Notes: generated by a model from the sequence alone, not told the origin. Positions 31,899 to 42,689 are shown, counted from the first letter of the stretch. The stretch: DNA of 64,000 nucleotides from Paracidovorax wautersii (GCF_900113035.1 NZ_FONX01000003.1:186001-250000); one strand, 5' to 3'. A program made the numbers and translations.

Positions 31899-34826
31899 TC
31901 ACGGCGCCGCATGCGCCGCGGCACGCAGCCGTCTAATAGTGGTTGTCGTATCGTCTGGCCACGCTTTTTCCTCCGGTGCAAATCTCGTGCGCAGATAGCC
32001 GAGCAGATCGGCGATCTGCCGGTCGTCCAGGCTGTCCCTGAAGCCCGGCATGTAGCCCAGGGCATCGTCGGCGGGTGTCTGTATGCCGTTCAGGATGACC
32101 TGGACCAGGTTGTCTGGCGTCGCGGCATGCAGGTTGGTGTTGAGCCCCAGCAGCGGCTTGACACCGAAGAGGGTCGGGCCGCTGCCTGCCTCATGGCAAA
32201 CCGCGCAGGCGTTCTGGTAGATGCGTTCGCCGTTGACGTGTCGATCCAGGGTCCCGGTGGGAGGTGGATGCGGCGCAAGCACCGGCGCGGCGACTGCCAT
32301 CGGCGCGGCTGCGGCCTGCCGGGCCTGGCCCGGCAATTCCATCAGGTAGGTAGCCATGGCACGCACATCGGCATCGGGCAGCTCGGCCAGGCCGTGGATC
32401 ACGGGGGCCATGGGCCCTGCGGCCACGCCGTGGCGTGCGGAGAAGCCGGTGCGCAGGTACTGGTACAGCTCTTCGCGGTTCCAGGGCAGCTTGCCTCCAG
32501 CCAGCTGGTTGAGTCCTGGGGCGCTCCAGCCCTCAGCCTCTCCGCCCTCCAGGTAGTGGATGCCGCTCTTCTCGGCACCCAGCGCGTTGCGCGGCGAGTG
32601 GCAGGCCGCGCAGTGGCCCGCCCCCTCCACCAGATAGGCGCCCCGGTTCCATTCGGGGCTGCGGGCAGGATCCGCCTTGAACGGCGTGGCGTCATGAAAC
32701 AGCAGGTTCCAGCCGGCCATGGCCGGACGCAGGTTGTACGGGAAGGCGAGCTTCGTCTCGGGTGCCCGGGCCTTCACAGCGGGCTGGGACATCAGGTAGC
32801 CGTACAGCGCCTGCAGATCGCCGTCGCTGAGCTTGGCGAAGGCCGTGTACGGAAAGGCCGGGTAGAGCTGGCGCCCATCCTGGTGGATGCCCTGGCGCAT
32901 GGCGCGCTCGAAGGCCGCGTACGACCAGCGGCCGATGCCGGTTTCCGTGTCGGGCGTGATGTTGGTCGAGTAGATGATGCCGAATGGCGTCTCCAGGCCC
33001 AGCCCTCCTGCGTTCGCCGCACCGCCGGGCGCGGTGTGGCACACGACGCAGTCCCCGGCCGCGGCGACGAGGCGCCCGCGCTCCAGGGCCTGCGGCGAAT
33101 AGAGCGACACATCGGGCCCGGCGGTCAGCGGCAAGGCCGGCTTCAGCGGCCACACCATGGCTCCCAAGCCCGCGATGGTGGTGATGCCGGCCGCCAGCCA
33201 GCCCAAGCCGCGGCGCAGTGCTGGTCGGGCCAGGGCTCGGTTGCCAGAGCCCGCCTCGCCGGCCAGCGCCAGGCGCAATTGCTCGGGCTGGAAGGGCACT
33301 TCGCGCAGGCGCACGCCCGTCGCATGACGGATGGCATTGGCAATGGCGGCGGCAGCAGGCAAAGTGGCGACACCATTCAAGTCCAGCTGACCATGGCGGA
33401 TCAGGGCCGCTTCGCCCGCATTGCCGGCCAGCAGTTGGCCGCGCGCGGCCGGTGCCTCGGCAGCGCCGGCAGAGCTGCCCCATGCGTCGAAAGCCGCAGG
33501 TACGCCCAGCAGCCGGCGCGCGCCGGCCAGCCATTGCGCATCCTGCTGCACGACTTGCGTGTGCAGGCCTGCGCCCTGCGCGGCCTGCAGATGCTGGCTG
33601 TCGTGACCCGCGACCACGCGGGTGACCTCGATCTCGCCGGTCTGCGGATGCACGGCCACCTCGGCCACCCAGGCGCTCCAGGCCGTGCGGTCCCGGCCCT
33701 CGGCATCGAGGGTCTGCAGTTGGGCAGTGGCAAAGCCGCGGCCACGCAGGCGACCATCGGTGCCCAGGGCGGCATCGGGCCACGCGGCCTCCTGGGCCAC
33801 ACGCGCAGCCAGCTCACGCGCAGGCCCCTCGGGCAGATGGCGCAGGCGCCAGTCCAGCGGATCCCGCCCCAGTTCCAGCGCCTGTTCATGCCACAGGCTT
33901 TCATGGGCGAAAACCTGGGCCGCGTTGAGTTCGTCCACACCGGCCTGTGTGAGGCCGGTGGCGGCCGGGCCCGACTGCACAGAGCCTGCGCCCAGCACCG
34001 TGGCGCGGCCCGCGGCGCGGGCCCGTGCAGGCTGAGCCAACAGCCGCGCGCAGCTGGGACGCACGGCCCAGGGCCGTTCGGACGCGAAGGCCAAGGCAGG
34101 TGGCGCCACTGCCGTTGTCTCGGCATCGGTCGGCCGCAAAGCGGTACCGTCAGCGGCAGCAGCAGGCACTGCCATGGGCTGCAATGCCAGCGCCGGCGCT
34201 TCGATGCACACGTCGCACGCCACGCTGACGGGCCGGCCCACGGCCTGGGACAGCAGCGCCGCATCGGCGGCCGCGTCCATCAACGCAAGCGAGTGCGACG
34301 CGTGCCCTTCCAGCTGCAGCACCTGTACGGACCGCAAGGAGCACTGCAACAGCTCGGCGATCTCGCCGACCACCATGGCCTGCACGTCAGGGGCGCAGCG
34401 GGGCAGCCACAGGCTGGTGCGGCCATCTAGGTACCACGCGATGGCCTGCGCGCCTGCCGGCCGATCGGCCTGGGGAGCTCGCCAGACGAAAGCCTCGCCA
34501 CCGGCTGCGCGGACGCGGCCATCGCACCACGGCGTTCCGGCATCGGCGCCGTGCCAGTGGGGCGCGAGGCCGGCGGCCGCCTGGCGCGCGTGGACGGGTG
34601 ACATGGCGACCACGCCGAGGAAATTCCTGTACTGCACCGCGGCGACCACACCGGACATGGCGCGTGCCTCGTCCAGCCGCGCACCGATCAGTTGGGTACC
34701 CTGGTACCGCAGCCCGTCCCAGCCCATCTGCGGCGGCCGGACGGCCAGACCATGCAGCAGCTCTGCAGGCAGTGCCACTGCGTCAGCGGACGAGGGCATG
34801 GCGACGGAAGGGGCCTGCAGGTTCAC
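31899..34826 (-). CDS. nicB1: NicB-like triheme cytochrome c subunit with degenerate molybdopterin domain
   Basis: 975 aa, starting at GTG 34826, which overlaps the nicA stop and has AGGAGG 8 nt upstream. Residues 1-540 resemble a molybdopterin-binding subunit, but shortened. Where active members have GAGES, the aligned C-terminal block reads LNGVATLPAAAAIANAI, so the catalytic Glu is missing. Residues 541-561 form a membrane helix. Then come three c-type hemes: CVVCH (593-597), CAACH (739-743) and CAVCH (874-878). P. putida NicB combines a full domain and the cytochromes in one longer chain. Likely role: membrane anchor and electron conduit from nicotinate hydroxylase. The symbol is provisional. 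Confidence 0.82.
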   Translation of the reverse strand: MNLQAPSVAMPSSADAVALPAELLHGLAVRPPQMGWDGLRYQGTQLIGARLDEARAMSGVVAAVQYRNFLGVVAMSPVHARQAAAGLAPHWHGADAGTPWCDGRVRAAGGEAFVWRAPQADRPAGAQAIAWYLDGRTSLWLPRCAPDVQAMVVGEIAELLQCSLRSVQVLQLEGHASHSLALMDAAADAALLSQAVGRPVSVACDVCIEAPALALQPMAVPAAAADGTALRPTDAETTAVAPPALAFASERPWAVRPSCARLLAQPARARAAGRATVLGAGSVQSGPAATGLTQAGVDELNAAQVFAHESLWHEQALELGRDPLDWRLRHLPEGPARELAARVAQEAAWPDAALGTDGRLRGRGFATAQLQTLDAEGRDRTAWSAWVAEVAVHPQTGEIEVTRVVAGHDSQHLQAAQGAGLHTQVVQQDAQWLAGARRLLGVPAAFDAWGSSAGAAEAPAARGQLLAGNAGEAALIRHGQLDLNGVATLPAAAAIANAIRHATGVRLREVPFQPEQLRLALAGEAGSGNRALARPALRRGLGWLAAGITTIAGLGAMVWPLKPALPLTAGPDVSLYSPQALERGRLVAAAGDCVVCHTAPGGAANAGGLGLETPFGIIYSTNITPDTETGIGRWSYAAFERAMRQGIHQDGRQLYPAFPYTAFAKLSDGDLQALYGYLMSQPAVKARAPETKLAFPYNLRPAMAGWNLLFHDATPFKADPARSPEWNRGAYLVEGAGHCAACHSPRNALGAEKSGIHYLEGGEAEGWSAPGLNQLAGGKLPWNREELYQYLRTGFSARHGVAAGPMAPVIHGLAELPDADVRAMATYLMELPGQARQAAAAPMAVAAPVLAPHPPPTGTLDRHVNGERIYQNACAVCHEAGSGPTLFGVKPLLGLNTNLHAATPDNLVQVILNGIQTPADDALGYMPGFRDSLDDRQIADLLGYLRTRFAPEEKAWPDDTTTTIRRLRAAAHAAP

Positions 34827-35380
34827 GGCCGGGCCTCCTGCGCTTCAGGGGGCACGGACAGGCTGGAGCGGCCTGCACGCAGCTGCACCGCACGCAGCGC
34901 GGCCTGCACGATCTCCACATGCGTGCCGCAGCGGCAAAGGTTGTGATGCAGCTCGTTGCGCAGCTCCTGCTCGGTGGGCTGGGGGTTGCGGCGCAGCAGG
35001 GCTTCGACGGTCATGACCATGCCGTTGAGGCAGTAGCCGCACTGGGCGGCCTGGCAGTCGATGAAGGCCTGCTGCGTGGGGCCGGGGCTGCGGCGCGAAC
35101 CGAGCCCCTCGAGCGTGCTCACATCGCGGCCGACAGCCGCCTGCACGGGAATCACGCAAGAGCGCGCTGCCACGCCGTCGATCAACACGGTGCAGGCGCC
35201 GCACTCGCCCAGGCCGCAACCGTACTTCGGCCCGTTCAGTTCCAGATCATTGCGCAGCACATGCAGGAGCGCGGTGCCAGGCGCAGCTGGCACTTCGCAC
35301 TCGCGCCCGTTCACCCGCAAACGGATACCTGCAGGAATGGCCGCGGTGCTGCTGGATCTGACGGGAACAGGGCTTTTCAT
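34823..35380 (-). CDS. nicA: nicotinate hydroxylase small [2Fe-2S] subunit
   Basis: 185 aa. Two iron-sulfur clusters of the xanthine oxidase family: plant-type GPKYGCGLGECGACTVLIDGVAARSC and the second-domain CQAAQCGYCLNGM with HNLCRCGTH. It passes electrons from the molybdenum site of the hydroxylase to the cytochromes. The N-terminus has about 20 extra residues before RLRVNG, and the C-terminus a short Ser/Pro/Glu tail. The stop overlaps the GTG of the downstream cytochrome gene, implying coupled synthesis. nicC ends 37 bp upstream. Confidence 0.93.
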   Translation of the reverse strand: MKSPVPVRSSSTAAIPAGIRLRVNGRECEVPAAPGTALLHVLRNDLELNGPKYGCGLGECGACTVLIDGVAARSCVIPVQAAVGRDVSTLEGLGSRRSPGPTQQAFIDCQAAQCGYCLNGMVMTVEALLRRNPQPTEQELRNELHHNLCRCGTHVEIVQAALRAVQLRAGRSSLSVPPEAQEARP

Positions 35381-35417
35381 GAGGGACGTTCGGCTGCGGG
35401 ATGGGAGATCGGGGGGC

Positions 35418-36644
<1,227 letters not shown>

Positions 36645-36703
36645 TCAAAGCACTATCCATGCCATGAAAAACACCACTTATTTAAGCGTGTGCACCCTAT
36701 TGA

Positions 36704-36717
36704 TTGATTCAAATCAA
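36704..36717. promoter_or_regulatory. perfect TTGAT-N4-ATCAA box on the nicC side
   Basis: TTGATTCAAATCAA equals the FNR/ANR consensus. It lies about 19 bp upstream of the candidate nicC -10, near the class II activator position. It could instead be the operator of the MarR regulator. Confidence 0.6.
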
Positions 36718-36761
36718 GCGCACCACAAAGCAGAAGAATAAATCTCATCGCGCTTTTTTTG

Positions 36762-36776
36762 GTGCGTTTCACGCAC
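36762..36776. promoter_or_regulatory. GTGCGT-ttc-ACGCAC palindrome
   Basis: A perfect 6-bp inverted repeat with a 3-bp centre in the middle of the divergent region, equidistant from both genes; candidate NicR operator. Confidence 0.45.
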
Positions 36777-36854
36777 AAAATGAGTGCAAACCCCTAAGAA
36801 AACAGCGTTTGCCAGACGGCACGACTTTTGCAAAAATAGAGCGTATACACCCAT

Positions 36855-36868
36855 CTGATCTTTATCAA
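36855..36868. promoter_or_regulatory. CTGAT-CTTT-ATCAA box on the nicE side
   Basis: Nine of ten defined positions match TTGAT-N4-ATCAA. It lies just downstream of the candidate nicE -10 and 29 bp before the start codon, a position suited to repression. Confidence 0.5.
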
Positions 36869-36897
36869 CGCGCGCATCCCGCGAACAAGGCAAAGCC

Positions 36898-37677
36898 ATG
36901 ACTCAGACATTCCGCATAGGCCAGATCGTCCCCAGCTCGAACACCACGATGGAGACCGAAGTGCCGGCCATGCTGCAGGCCCATTCCACGCTGCGTCCGC
37001 AGGACCGCTTCACCTTCCACTCCAGCCGCATGCGCATGAAGAAGGTCCAGAAGGAAGAGCTCGCAGCCATGGATGCAGAGAGCGACCGCTGCGCGCTGGA
37101 ACTGAGCGACGCGCGCGTGGATGTGCTGGGCTACGCCTGCCTCGTGGCCATCATGGCCATGGGCCGCGGCTATCACCGCGTGTCGCAAAAGCGCCTGACC
37201 GAGCGCACCGAAAGCAACGGCGCCACTGCCCCCGTGATCACCAGCGCGGGCGCGCTGGTCGAAGCACTGAAGGTCATGGGTGCGAAGAAGATCGCTCTGG
37301 TGGCGCCCTACATGATTCCGCTGACCCAGCTGGTCATGGACTACATCGCCGCCGAGGGCTTCGAGATCGTGGACTGGCGCGCGCTGGAGATACCCGACAA
37401 CCTCGAGGTCGGCCGACACGATCCCGCCAAGCTGCCCGGCATCGTCGCCGGCATGAACTACGCCGACGCCGACGTGATCGTGCTCTCGGCCTGCGTGCAG
37501 ATGCCCTCGCTGCCGGCGGTGGCCCAGGTAGAGGCAGCGACCGGCAAGCCCGTGCTCACGGCCTCCATCGCCACCACCTACGCCATCCTCAAGTCACTGG
37601 GCCTGGACCCGGTGGTACCGGGCGCAGGCGCGCTGCTGTCGGGCGCCTACCCCTACGACAACGCCGCCAAGGTCTGA
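36898..37677 (+). CDS. nicE: maleate isomerase
   Basis: 259 aa, Asp/Glu racemase superfamily; converts maleate to fumarate, the last nic step. GQIVPSSNTTMETEVPAML is the N-terminal substrate loop. Catalytic cysteines C81 (LGYACLVAIM) and C199 (LSACVQMPS) match the family pair (numbered one higher in P. putida, from memory). Length is standard. First gene of the plus-strand operon, with a weak AAGG ribosome site. Confidence 0.95.
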   Translation: MTQTFRIGQIVPSSNTTMETEVPAMLQAHSTLRPQDRFTFHSSRMRMKKVQKEELAAMDAESDRCALELSDARVDVLGYACLVAIMAMGRGYHRVSQKRLTERTESNGATAPVITSAGALVEALKVMGAKKIALVAPYMIPLTQLVMDYIAAEGFEIVDWRALEIPDNLEVGRHDPAKLPGIVAGMNYADADVIVLSACVQMPSLPAVAQVEAATGKPVLTASIATTYAILKSLGLDPVVPGAGALLSGAYPYDNAAKV

Positions 37678-37688
37678 GGAGCATCCGC

Positions 37689-38525
37689 ATGAGCCAAGAC
37701 ACCAGCACCCTCCTCTACGGCGGCCATGTGCACGCCAACGGCATCCGCCAACACTACCTGCGCTACGGCGGCGCCCAGGGCCAGCGCGCAGGGCGCGACG
37801 CCGTCATCCTGATCCCGGGCATCACCAGCCCGGCAGTGACCTGGGGCTTCGTCGCCGAGCACCTGGGCCGCGAGTTCGACACCTATGTGCTGGACGTGCG
37901 CGGGCGCGGCCTCTCATCGTCCGGCCCGGGCCTGGATTACGGCCTCGACGCTCAGGCTGCCGACGTGGCCGCGCTCGCTGAGGCCCTGGGCCTGCAGCGC
38001 TGGGCATTGGTAGGCCACTCCATGGGCGCGCGCATCGCCGTACGTGCTGCACGCAGCCAGCCGGACGGACTCACGCGCCTGGTGCTTGTCGATCCGCCCG
38101 TATCCGGCCCCGGCCGCCGCTCCTACCCGGCCGCCCTGCCCTGGTACGTGGATTCCATCCGCCAGGCCACGCAGGGCATGGATGCCGAGGCCATGCGCGC
38201 CTTCTGCCCCACCTGGACCGATGAGCAGCGCCAGCTGCGCGCCCAGTGGCTGCACACCTGCTATGAGCCTGCGATCGTGCAGAGCTTCGAGGACTTCGGC
38301 CGCGACGACATCCACGCCGACCTGCCCCGGATCGCGCAGCCCATGCGGCTCGTCACCGCCGAGCGCGGCGACGTTGTGCGCGCCGAAGACGTGGCCGAGT
38401 GGCAGGGCTTGGCGCCCCAAACACAGCACGTGCGCGTGCCACAAGCCGGCCACATGATCCCCTGGGACAACGAGGCCGGCTTCTACGCCGCGCTGGGCGA
38501 CTTCCTGGGGTCGCGGGTGGACTGA
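37689..38525 (+). CDS. nicD: N-formylmaleamate deformylase
   Basis: 278-aa alpha/beta hydrolase that removes formate from N-formylmaleamate. Triad S111 (GHSMG), D135 (LVDPPVSG) and H255 (AGHMIPWD), each exactly ten residues beyond the numbers I recall for P. putida NicD (S101, D125, H245). The cap domain covers about 140-205. It begins 11 bp after nicE. Confidence 0.93.
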   Translation: MSQDTSTLLYGGHVHANGIRQHYLRYGGAQGQRAGRDAVILIPGITSPAVTWGFVAEHLGREFDTYVLDVRGRGLSSSGPGLDYGLDAQAADVAALAEALGLQRWALVGHSMGARIAVRAARSQPDGLTRLVLVDPPVSGPGRRSYPAALPWYVDSIRQATQGMDAEAMRAFCPTWTDEQRQLRAQWLHTCYEPAIVQSFEDFGRDDIHADLPRIAQPMRLVTAERGDVVRAEDVAEWQGLAPQTQHVRVPQAGHMIPWDNEAGFYAALGDFLGSRVD

Positions 38526-38596
38526 CGGCGATCCGGCCCGGATCGCCTCTTGCTTGACCTCTCTCATACCTTCATCGCGACACCAAGGAGACGCAC

Positions 38597-39682
38597 ATGT
38601 CCGTCAGCGATACCGATCTGATCCAAGCCTGGAAACAGGTGCTCATGCTGTCCCGGCTCGAAGCTGGGCAAACCGTCACCGTGCTCACCGGCGCAGACAC
38701 GCACCCGCAGACGCTGCGCTGCGCCATCGCCGCCGCCAGCGACATGGGGGCACGCGTCAACCGGCTGGACCTGCCGCCCGTCAACGCCGAAAAGTCGCTC
38801 AGTCGCGATTCGCTCGCCTACCTGGGAACGACGCCGCTGACAGGCAACCCAGCCGCCATCGCCGCGCTCAAGGCCAGCGACCTGGTGCTGGACCTCATGA
38901 CCCTGCTCTTCTCGCCAGAGCAGCACGAGATCCTGCAGACCGGCACCAAGATTCTGCTGGCCGTGGAGCCGCCCGAGGTGCTCTGCCGCCTCGTGCCCAC
39001 CGAGGGTGACCGCGCGCGCGTGCAGGCCGCGTCGAAGCGCATCGAGGCCGCCAAGCAGATGCGCATCACCTCGGTGGCCGGCACCGATCTGCGCTGCCGG
39101 CTGGGCGAGTTCCCCGCCATCTGCGAATACGGCTTCGTGGACCAGCCCGGCCGCTGGGACCACTGGCCCAGCGGCTTCGTGCTGACCTGGCCCGACGAAG
39201 GCCAGAGCAACGGCCGCGTGGTGCTGGACCGCGGCGACATCCTGCTGCCCATGAAGGACTATGTGACCGAACCCATCGAACTCACGATCGACCAGGGCTA
39301 CGTCACGCGCATCAGCGGCGGCCTGCAGGCCGAGATCCTCAAGGAATACATGGCCGCCTACGAAGACCCGGAGGCCTACGCCGTCTCCCACGTCGGCTGG
39401 GGCCTGCAGCCCCGCGCCCACTGGTCCATGCTGGGCCACTACAACAAGGAAACCCACATCGGCATGGACGCCCGCGCCTTCGAAGGCAACTTCCTCTGGT
39501 CCATGGGCCCCAACAACGAAGCCGGCGGCAGCCGCACCACGGCCTGCCATATCGACATACCCATGCGCCACTGCACCGTGGCGCTGGACGGCACGCCCGT
39601 GGTGATCGACGGCGTAGTGCAGGACGAACAAGGACTGGCGCGTGCCGCCAGAAGATCCCAGCAAGGCAAGGACATCGCATGA
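38597..39682 (+). CDS. nicX: 2,5-dihydroxypyridine 5,6-dioxygenase
   Basis: 361-aa Fe(II) extradiol-type ring-cleavage enzyme, producing N-formylmaleamate from 2,5-dihydroxypyridine. H265 (AVSHVGWG), H318 and D320 (TACHIDIPM) coincide in number with the metal ligands known for P. putida NicX. The fold belongs to the aminopeptidase-T-like (M29) group, not the cupin or VOC dioxygenases. GGAGA precedes the start. The stop overlaps the nicF start (ATGA). Confidence 0.95.
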   Translation: MSVSDTDLIQAWKQVLMLSRLEAGQTVTVLTGADTHPQTLRCAIAAASDMGARVNRLDLPPVNAEKSLSRDSLAYLGTTPLTGNPAAIAALKASDLVLDLMTLLFSPEQHEILQTGTKILLAVEPPEVLCRLVPTEGDRARVQAASKRIEAAKQMRITSVAGTDLRCRLGEFPAICEYGFVDQPGRWDHWPSGFVLTWPDEGQSNGRVVLDRGDILLPMKDYVTEPIELTIDQGYVTRISGGLQAEILKEYMAAYEDPEAYAVSHVGWGLQPRAHWSMLGHYNKETHIGMDARAFEGNFLWSMGPNNEAGGSRTTACHIDIPMRHCTVALDGTPVVIDGVVQDEQGLARAARRSQQGKDIA

Positions 39683-40356
39683 CGAACCCCATCACCAGCG
39701 CCCAGGACATCCCCGCCGCAGGCGTGCAGGGCGACATCTCCGCCTACGCCCGCCAGGGCTTCGGCACGCCGCTGCCGCTCAAGGCGCCCTTCGGCCTGCT
39801 CATCATCGACTTCGTCAACGGCTTTGCCGACCCGGCGGTGTTCGGCGGCGGCAACATACCCGGAGCGATCGCCCGCACGCGCGGCCTGCTGGCCCACGCG
39901 CGCGAACGCGGCTGGCCGGTGGCGCACAGCCGCATCGTGTTCTCGGACGACGACGCGGACAGCAACATCTTCTGCCTGAAGGTGCCCGGCATGCTGACGC
40001 TGAAGGAGGACAGCCCGGCCAGCGCCATCGTGCCGGAGCTGGCCCCCGCGCCCGGCGAGTACGTTGTGCGCAAGAGCACGCCCTCGGCCTTCTTCGGCAC
40101 CATGCTCGCACCCTGGCTGGCCCAGCGCGGCGTGCAGACGCTGGTGGTGGCAGGCTGCGTGACCAGCGGCTGCGTGCGCGCCAGCGTGGTCGATGCCATG
40201 CAGTCCGGCTTCCGTCCTCTGGTGGTGGCAGACTGCTGCGGCGACCGCGCCCTGGGTCCGCACGAGGCCAACCTGTTCGACATGGCGCAGAAGTACGCGG
40301 CCGTGATGCCCCTCGACCAGGCCCTGGCCGACACCGACGCGCTGGAAAAACGCTGA
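39679..40356 (+). CDS. nicF: maleamate amidohydrolase
   Basis: 225-aa isochorismatase-family enzyme hydrolysing maleamate to maleate and ammonia. D44 (LIIDFVNGF), K132 (VVRKSTPSAF) and C165 (VTSGCVRASV) form the triad. SAYARQGFGTPLPL at the N-terminus is typical of NicF. Translationally coupled to nicX by a 4-bp overlap. It is distinct from the exported nicotinamidase at the other end of the locus, which has the same fold. Confidence 0.93.
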   Translation: MTNPITSAQDIPAAGVQGDISAYARQGFGTPLPLKAPFGLLIIDFVNGFADPAVFGGGNIPGAIARTRGLLAHARERGWPVAHSRIVFSDDDADSNIFCLKVPGMLTLKEDSPASAIVPELAPAPGEYVVRKSTPSAFFGTMLAPWLAQRGVQTLVVAGCVTSGCVRASVVDAMQSGFRPLVVADCCGDRALGPHEANLFDMAQKYAAVMPLDQALADTDALEKR

Positions 40357-40404
40357 ACAAGCCCCTGGCATGCCCGATCGCGTGCCAGCGAAGACCGCCA
40401 CCCC

Positions 40405-42687
40405 ATGAACCTTCCCCAGCCCCAAGCCCTGCACGCGCAGCTGCTCGATCGCACCGACGCCCTGCTCGTGCTGCGCCAGCCGGTAGCGCCTCCACCACCC
40501 GCACCGGGGCAGCCGGGCTCGGCCACCAATTACGTGCCCGCCGCGCCAGAAATCTTCGTGGCCGTGCTGGCCGACGCCGATGCGCCGCAGGGCTGGCGCG
40601 CCCTGGCCTTCAACGGCCATGTGGACCTGGGCACGGGCATCCGCACGTCCCTGGCACAGATCGTGGCCGAAGAGCTCGAAGTGCCGCTGGACCAGTTGGA
40701 CATGGTGCTGGGCCACACGTCCGCGTCGCCCAACCAGGGGCCGACCATCGCCAGCGCCAGCATCCAGATTTCCGCCGTGCCGCTGCGCCGCGCCGCCGCC
40801 CAGGCGCGCGAACAGCTGCTGGCGCTGGCCGCCGCGCACTGGGGCGTCGCCGCCGACCAGCTGCAGGCCCGCGACGGCCTGGTGCGCTTCGCCGATGAAG
40901 GCGATGCGCGTACGCTCCATTACGGGCAGTTGCTGCAGGACCAGCAACTGCACCTGCCGCTTGCAGCGCCCGAGCAGGCAGTCAAGCTCAAGCCCGCCAG
41001 CGACTACCGGCTGGTAGGCCGCGGCGCTGCGCGCGTGGACATCCCCGCCAAGGCCACCGGGGAGCTGAGCTTCGTGCACGACGTGCGCGTGCCAGGCATG
41101 CGCCATGGCCGCGTCGTGCGCCCGCCGCACCCGGGCCGCGACGGCGGCGGCTTCATCGGCCGCTGCCTCGTCGCGGTGGACCATGCCTCGGTCGTCCACC
41201 TGCCGGGCAATGTGCAAGTGGTCGCCGAGGGCGACTTCGTCGGCGTGGTCGCCGACCGCGAGGAGCAGGCCATCGCAGCCATGCGCGCGCTGCGCGTGCA
41301 GTGGCGCCCGGTGCCACCCGCCCCCGACCTGAGCGACCTGGCCGGCGCCATCCGCGCGAACCCGGCGCAGCGCCGGGCGCTGGTGGACGAAGGCGACGTG
41401 GATGCGGCCTTCAAGGGGCTGGAGACCGCCGCCGTGCTGGAACGCAGCTACGTCTGGCCCTACCAGATGCATGCCTCCATCGGCCCGTCCTGCGCGGTGG
41501 CCGACTTCCAGCAGGGCCGGCTCACAGTGTGGGCCGGCACGCAGAACCCGCATATGCTGCGCACCGACCTGGACCGGCTGCTGCAGCTGGGCGAGGACCG
41601 CATCGAGGTCGTGCGCCTGGAGGCCGCGGGCTGCTACGGCCGCAACTGCGCCGACGACGTCTGCGCCGACGCCGCCCTGCTCTCCATGGCCGTGGGCGCA
41701 CCCGTGCGCGTGCAGCTCACGCGCGAGCAGGAGCACCAGTGGGAGCCCAAAGGCACGGGCCAGCTCATGGACGTGCGCGCCGCCATCGGCCGCGATGGCA
41801 GCCTGCAGGCCTACGACTTCGCCGTGCGCTACCCCTCCAACGATGCGCCCATGCTGGCACTGCTGCTCACTGGCCGTGTGCCGGGCCAGCCGCGCACGCT
41901 GGAGATGGGCGACCGCACGGCCGTGCCGCCCTACCGCTACGCCAGCCGGCGCATCGCCTGCCACGACATGGCGCCGCTGGTGCGCTCCTCCTGGCTGCGC
42001 GGCGTGTCGGCCCTGCCCAACTCCTTCGCCCACGACTGCATGATCGACGAACTGGCCCATGCCACCGGCGCCGATCCCGTGGACTACCGGCTCCGCCACC
42101 TCGACGACCGGCGCGCCATCGAACTAGTCGAAGCCACGGCCCGCCATGCGGGCTGGCAGTGCGGCGGCCCGGGCACCAGAGGAGTGCCCGGCGCAGACGG
42201 CCTGCTGCGCGGGCGTGGCGTGGCCTATGCGCGCTACGTCCACAGCCGCTTTCCCGGCTTCGGCGCGGCCTGGGCCGCCTGGGTCATAGACATCGAGGTC
42301 AACCCCGCCAGCGGCCGCATCGCCGTGCGGCGCGTGGTGGTGGGCCAGGACACGGGCATGGTGGTCAACCCCGACGGCGTGCGCCACCAGATCCACGGCA
42401 ACGTCATCCAGACCTTGAGCCGCAGCCTGATGGAACGCGTGGCCTTCGATGCCCAGGGCGTCGCAAGCCGCGAGTGGGGCGGCTACCCCATCATCGGCTT
42501 TCGCGACGTGCCGCCTATCGAGGTGGTGCTCATGCCCCGACAGGACGAACCGCCCATGGGTGCCGGCGAATCCGCCTCGGTGCCGGGCCCGGCCGCGCTG
42601 GCCAACGCGCTTTTCGACGCTACGGGCCAGCGCTTCTACCAGGCCCCGTTCACCCCGGATGCCGTGCGCGCCGTGCTCGAAGGCTGA
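40405..42687 (+). CDS. nicB2: molybdopterin-binding catalytic subunit of nicotinate hydroxylase
   Basis: 760-aa xanthine dehydrogenase-family large subunit. MGAGESASVPGPAALANALFDATG contains the catalytic Glu (E722). GHVDLGTGIRTSLAQIVAEELEVPLDQ and GHTSASPNQGPTIASASIQ are Moco-binding blocks, and RSSWLRGVSALPNSFAHDCMIDELAHATGADPVDYRLRHL is typical of the IorB/NicB group. It has no cytochrome motifs. With the degenerate copy at 31899-34826 it replaces the single NicB of P. putida. 48 bp after nicF, 2 bp before xdhC. Symbol provisional. Confidence 0.85.
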   Translation: MNLPQPQALHAQLLDRTDALLVLRQPVAPPPPAPGQPGSATNYVPAAPEIFVAVLADADAPQGWRALAFNGHVDLGTGIRTSLAQIVAEELEVPLDQLDMVLGHTSASPNQGPTIASASIQISAVPLRRAAAQAREQLLALAAAHWGVAADQLQARDGLVRFADEGDARTLHYGQLLQDQQLHLPLAAPEQAVKLKPASDYRLVGRGAARVDIPAKATGELSFVHDVRVPGMRHGRVVRPPHPGRDGGGFIGRCLVAVDHASVVHLPGNVQVVAEGDFVGVVADREEQAIAAMRALRVQWRPVPPAPDLSDLAGAIRANPAQRRALVDEGDVDAAFKGLETAAVLERSYVWPYQMHASIGPSCAVADFQQGRLTVWAGTQNPHMLRTDLDRLLQLGEDRIEVVRLEAAGCYGRNCADDVCADAALLSMAVGAPVRVQLTREQEHQWEPKGTGQLMDVRAAIGRDGSLQAYDFAVRYPSNDAPMLALLLTGRVPGQPRTLEMGDRTAVPPYRYASRRIACHDMAPLVRSSWLRGVSALPNSFAHDCMIDELAHATGADPVDYRLRHLDDRRAIELVEATARHAGWQCGGPGTRGVPGADGLLRGRGVAYARYVHSRFPGFGAAWAAWVIDIEVNPASGRIAVRRVVVGQDTGMVVNPDGVRHQIHGNVIQTLSRSLMERVAFDAQGVASREWGGYPIIGFRDVPPIEVVLMPRQDEPPMGAGESASVPGPAALANALFDATGQRFYQAPFTPDAVRAVLEG

Positions 42688-42689
42688 CG

